The notes beneath the pieces are model-generated. The model was not told where the DNA came from. It did not search any database and saw only the letters and a list, made by a program, of their open reading frames with translations. A DNA stretch of 41,985 nucleotides, taken from positions 1-41,985 of the IMG/VR virus record IMGVR_UViG_3300021197_000442. One strand, 5' to 3'. Shown here piece by piece: positions 38,951-41,985 of the stretch. The DNA is from a virus. The position numbers and the translations under genes are program-made. How positions within the stretch are numbered: position 1 is the stretch's first letter; the number at the start of each line of letters is the position of its first letter.

Positions 38951-40936
38951 TTAATCGCTATAGTAAAGTTTCTCGTTTTCCAGGTAATCCCAGAAAGTCG
39001 GCCAGTCGACCGTCTCTAACTCGAAATGCTGAATACAAATAGCCCAGGCTAGTATCTCTACCGCCGCGTGGCCGTAACAGAGTAAATCCCACAATTCGTT
39101 ACGCGCGTTACCTGGTCGGTACCAGAAGTAAGAGACGTTACCCTTTTCGTCCTTACGTTCGCGCCTGGTTTCGACGGTAAGTTCCTTAAGCTGCTTATCC
39201 GAAATATCTATCGGGGCGTTAAAGTGGTATTTCTTTTGCTCGCCGGCGCCTTCTTCCCATTCTCGACGAAGTACGGGCGCTAAACGGTCCTTGTAGTGGT
39301 CTACCAGGATACGGTACCCGACCGTACCGGCCTGGGTAGTAAACTCGGCGAATTCCTTAATAGTCTGGTTTTTAGCGGGGCGGTCTCGGCCCAGGATAGG
39401 GTAGACGCCCGAAGCATAATCGGAACAGAAAGTCGTAACCGTGTCGTTAGCGTAGCCGGCGTCGACCAGGGTAATAGCGACGCGGTACTTTTTGCCGTCG
39501 TCGGCCGTATACTCTTTTTCTTCGATAAGTTCGCGTAGGCGGCCCCATACCGGGCTAGTTAATTCGCTACAGTCGTCTTCGTTGCCTTCCACTTCAAAGC
39601 GCCAGTAGTCGATAACGTACGGCTTAGAATCCCGGCACCAGCCCATAACACTAACGGCTAAATTTTGCTTATGGACGTCGACCTTACACGTAAGGAACAG
39701 GATAGCCGAGCCCGAAAACTTCTTCGCGTATTCGTTAGGGATTGTGCCCAGGCGGTAAGCTGCTCGTCGGTGCGCTGATACGCTGGTAAATCGAATTTTA
39801 GAGCCCATAATTTCGAACGGTTCGGCCAGGATATTATTATAAAATACCTGGTACTTACCGATATCGCGGACCTTCTTTTCGACCGGGTCAAAACCACGAA
39901 GGTAGGCGCTAACGCATTTATACCAGGGCTGCATACCGATAGGCGAGTATAGCGCCGGTAAGTGGTACGAGCGGATACCGGGCTCTACGGGTCTGGCCGT
40001 AGGCGTCCATATTGCCCCGTGGTCTTCGGAGAATAGCCGCTCTTTGTCGTGTTCGTAATGTGGCGTTCCGCAATTTCTACAGCAATACCGGACCGATTCC
40101 AGGACCAGGACGCCGTTATCTAGCTCCCACTGGAAGCCGCCGACGACGCCGGTTTTTTTATCGACCGACGACCAGCGTAATTCCTGGGGGAAGCCGCACG
40201 ACTTGCAAAGTACGTTATATTTTCGCTGGTCTCCGCGTAAATACGCCTGCTCTATTTTCGACGCACCTTTTACCAATGGCGTAGACCCTCGGAAAATCTT
40301 ACGACGTTCCCAGTAGCCCGAACAGCGGTCGTCGCTTAGTGCGTCCGGGTCGCCGTCCTTGCCTACCGTATCGGGCCAGGCGTCTATCTCGTCTTTCAAC
40401 ATAACGCAAATAGAATACGAGCGCATTTTATCCGCATTTTTCGCGCCGAACGGTACCAGGTAGCCGCCGCCTTCAAATTGTAAATGATTGGCAGTTTTAC
40501 CGGTTTTACGGCTGTTACCTTCGTCGCTTGAGCGGATAATATGCCCTAGGTCGGAATGGTTAAGCATGGGTAAAAAGTTGTTTTCGATACGTGCGGCCGC
40601 GAGTTCTTTATCGGCGGTTAAATACATTATCGGGAGCGTTTTAACATGGCCCATAAAATACAGGGCACCAGATTCCAGTACCGTAGAGTAGGTAATCTGT
40701 ACGCCTTTCTTAAGGTTTACTTCCCGGACTGGGCTATCGATATCGAAACAGTCGACTATCTCGCGCATAAACGGGTTAACGTCGTAGCGAATAAATCCAG
40801 GGATAGACGTAACGGATTCTGGTAGGTATCGGTTTTCTTCGTTGTATTGGCTGGGCGTAATATGGATTACTTCGTCGGTCATTTCTCCGACTTCTTCGAC
40901 GACCCAGTCGGCGCCGATATTATCAATTTTACGCAT
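38951..40936 (-). CDS. Terminase large subunit, GpA family
   Basis: A 661-residue protein of the GpA terminase family. The ATPase region has a non-standard Walker A (LKKGVQITYST, lacking the usual G-K-T/S), as some GpA proteins do, and Walker B LKDEIDAW. A paired CxxC region (CKSCG, CCRNCG) may bind zinc. The nuclease domain shows CKVDVHKQN, LVDAGYAND and NARNELWDL, with the acidic residues expected for cutting concatemers. It translocates DNA into the prohead. Its start overlaps the small subunit gene by 8 bases. Confidence 0.92.
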   Translation of the reverse strand: MRKIDNIGADWVVEEVGEMTDEVIHITPSQYNEENRYLPESVTSIPGFIRYDVNPFMREIVDCFDIDSPVREVNLKKGVQITYSTVLESGALYFMGHVKTLPIMYLTADKELAAARIENNFLPMLNHSDLGHIIRSSDEGNSRKTGKTANHLQFEGGGYLVPFGAKNADKMRSYSICVMLKDEIDAWPDTVGKDGDPDALSDDRCSGYWERRKIFRGSTPLVKGASKIEQAYLRGDQRKYNVLCKSCGFPQELRWSSVDKKTGVVGGFQWELDNGVLVLESVRYCCRNCGTPHYEHDKERLFSEDHGAIWTPTARPVEPGIRSYHLPALYSPIGMQPWYKCVSAYLRGFDPVEKKVRDIGKYQVFYNNILAEPFEIMGSKIRFTSVSAHRRAAYRLGTIPNEYAKKFSGSAILFLTCKVDVHKQNLAVSVMGWCRDSKPYVIDYWRFEVEGNEDDCSELTSPVWGRLRELIEEKEYTADDGKKYRVAITLVDAGYANDTVTTFCSDYASGVYPILGRDRPAKNQTIKEFAEFTTQAGTVGYRILVDHYKDRLAPVLRREWEEGAGEQKKYHFNAPIDISDKQLKELTVETRRERKDEKGNVSYFWYRPGNARNELWDLLCYGHAAVEILAWAICIQHFELETVDWPTFWDYLENEKLYYSD

Positions 40937-41813
40937 TTTTTAAGGCCCTCGCTACTTTGGCCTTAACTGGTCGTATAAAACTGGTTATCTGGTCGGCGAC
41001 GAATTTTTCGATATCTTCGAGCGGTCTTTCGGCCGAGTGCATGGCCGTAGCGCGCCTGGCGATTGTCTTAGCGCCGTCCGTAAGTAATTTAATATGGCAG
41101 GCGTCTATAGGTTCGATAATCCCCGTACGAACTAATTTACGGCTAACGAGTTCGCCTTCGGTGGTCGCGTTCTTAAGTCGCTTTTCGTTAATGGCTTCGA
41201 TTTTTTGCGTAGCGCTTAACCAGTCTACGAAGCGGGTATCGGTGCCAAATTTTTCTATAAGTTCGCGGAGCGTCATATCTGCGAACGCCTGTATATCTTC
41301 TGGAATTTCGAATATTTCGTCGTCCTGGTCCGCCTGGCGTTTCTTCGCTGCTTTAACTGCAGCGGTACCGCGTACGTGTGGCTGCAATTTCTCGACGGCT
41401 GCTTCTATCTCGCCGGCCTGAATAACCACAGGTTCGGGATTCTTTAAGCCTCCGGGCTTCGTCGGGTCCCTACCTTCCGGTATTAAGCCGTTAGCGCGCA
41501 TCGTGGTTATTATGCGGTGGGCTCGGTTGTACCCTATTTTAAAATGCCGCTGCAGCCCAGAAACCGAATAACGGTCGACGGTTCTACAGTGTTCGACGGC
41601 TTCTTCGTAGATAGCGTCGAGCCCAGAAGCGGGCGGCGGGGTCTGGTCCCGGAGTTTTATTTCCAGGTACGAAACGGCGGAAGGGTGCGCGGCGTCTATA
41701 CGCTTCCCGTCTACGGCGTCTTTAAGAATGTTATTACAGGCCTTCGTCACTGCTGCAGCGCTTACGCCAGCCTGGCGGGCAAATTCGGCCCGGCTTACTA
41801 GTTTTTTAACCAT
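40929..41813 (-). CDS. Terminase small-subunit-like protein with FtsK-gamma-like winged helix
   Basis: A 294-residue protein. An N-terminal helix-turn-helix (about 6-30, RAEFARQAGVSAAAVTKA) is followed at 64-113 by a segment closely matching the FtsK gamma domain: SVSGLQRHFKIGYNRAHRII, the part of FtsK that reads KOPS sequences. A helical C-terminal half (from about 160) resembles terminase small subunits and may bind the large subunit. By position it recognises the packaging site. No Shine-Dalgarno stands at proper distance, and the promoter lies so close that the mRNA may be leaderless. Confidence 0.75.
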   Translation of the reverse strand: MVKKLVSRAEFARQAGVSAAAVTKACNNILKDAVDGKRIDAAHPSAVSYLEIKLRDQTPPPASGLDAIYEEAVEHCRTVDRYSVSGLQRHFKIGYNRAHRIITTMRANGLIPEGRDPTKPGGLKNPEPVVIQAGEIEAAVEKLQPHVRGTAAVKAAKKRQADQDDEIFEIPEDIQAFADMTLRELIEKFGTDTRFVDWLSATQKIEAINEKRLKNATTEGELVSRKLVRTGIIEPIDACHIKLLTDGAKTIARRATAMHSAERPLEDIEKFVADQITSFIRPVKAKVARALKNA

Positions 41814-41819
41814 GGGAGG

Positions 41820-41848
41820 AGTATAGCGGAATCCCTCCTCGAAGTTAA
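41820..41848 (-). promoter_or_regulatory. Promoter directly ahead of the terminase genes
   Basis: On the minus strand TTAACT (41848-41843), 17 bases, TATACT (41825-41820). Transcription would begin at or next to the ATG at 41813. The spacer contains GAGGAGGG (41840-41833), one base away from the FtsK recognition consensus GGGNAGGG. Confidence 0.55.
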
Positions 41849-41885
41849 GAGCGGTTAAATAATCAGAATTTGTGCGAGGGGCGCG

Positions 41886-41985
41886 CGTCTATCTCGTCTT
41901 TCAGCATTACGGCGATAGAGTACGAGCGCATTTTCTAAGCATTTTTCGCGCCAAACGGTACCAGGTAGCCGCCGCCTTCAAATTG
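41886..41985 (-). pseudogene. Partial diverged copy of the terminase large subunit gene
   Basis: Aligns without gaps to 40381-40480, inside the large terminase gene, with 10 differences in 100 bases; the last 32 bases are identical. The minus-strand reading keeps the frame (GGGYLVPFGAKNA, KMRSYSI, VMLKDEIDA) but has a TAG in place of the Asp codon after GAKNA. The copy runs into the window end, so its full length is unknown. No other gene is seen between 41814 and 41985. Confidence 0.75.

Noticed and set aside
41833-41840. KOPS-like octamer as a proven packaging site
   Set aside because: One mismatch and a single site; kept only as a pointer under the terminase finding.
1-41985. tRNA genes, integrase, transposase, CI-type repressor
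   Set aside because: None seen on either strand; the phage is taken as virulent.

Overview
The window reads as most or all of the genome of a virulent, tailed, contractile-tailed (myovirus-like) bacteriophage, or a metagenomic contig of one. Genes are packed tightly with many ATGA/TAATG overlaps. Lysis genes (GH108 endolysin, three-TM holin) and Mu-type baseplate genes suggest a Gram-negative, probably proteobacterial, host; the host cannot be named from the sequence. I see no integrase, excisionase, CI-like repressor, tRNA, transposase or CRISPR array. Reading line by line I found no GATC tetranucleotide at all, which suggests selection against GATC-specific restriction.

Layout. (1) 74-781 (minus) is a neck/tail-completion-like structural gene. 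If the DNA circularises or concatenates, it lies directly upstream of the terminase. (2) 782-1219 is an AT-rich non-coding region ending in a 14-bp inverted repeat that contains a promoter. It drives 1220-2092 (plus), an orphan protein made of tandem zinc-ribbon modules, closed by a strong terminator. (3) 2099-10518 (minus) is an early/replication arm: a chain of tiny genes, several Cys-rich; a PrimPol-SF3 helicase; a protein with two TetR-like HTH units; a VRR-NUC nuclease; and an SF2 helicase with a zinc ribbon. (4) 10542-10584 is a symmetric divergent promoter. (5) 10607-17494 (plus) is the second replication arm: an Ala/Pro-rich protein, a DUF2800 Cas4/AddB-like nuclease, a DUF2815 single-strand binding protein, an A-family DNA polymerase and small genes. 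(6) 17491-41813 (minus) is the late region. In transcription order it runs terminase, gpW, portal, a repeat-containing fibre-like protein, S49 protease with nested scaffold, decoration protein D, capsid E, head-completion genes, sheath, tube, frameshifted tail chaperones, tape measure, Mu-type baseplate genes, tailspike, a small GIY-YIG-like protein, endolysin, holin and small membrane proteins.

The virion plan is a lambda-type head (A-W-B-C/Nu3-D-E order) joined to a Mu-type contractile tail. Replication probably combines PrimPol priming and unwinding with the A-family polymerase, the gp2.5-like SSB and two nucleases. This gene set is often found together in phages; here it is split into two divergent arms.

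Promoters share one clear signature: TTGACG, 17 bases, then a -10 box. Several carry an additional palindrome over or beside the -35 box, suggesting a common regulator. The right end of the window (41886-41985) is a 90% identical copy of an internal piece of the terminase gene with an in-frame stop. It is either a real duplication or an assembly-end artefact.
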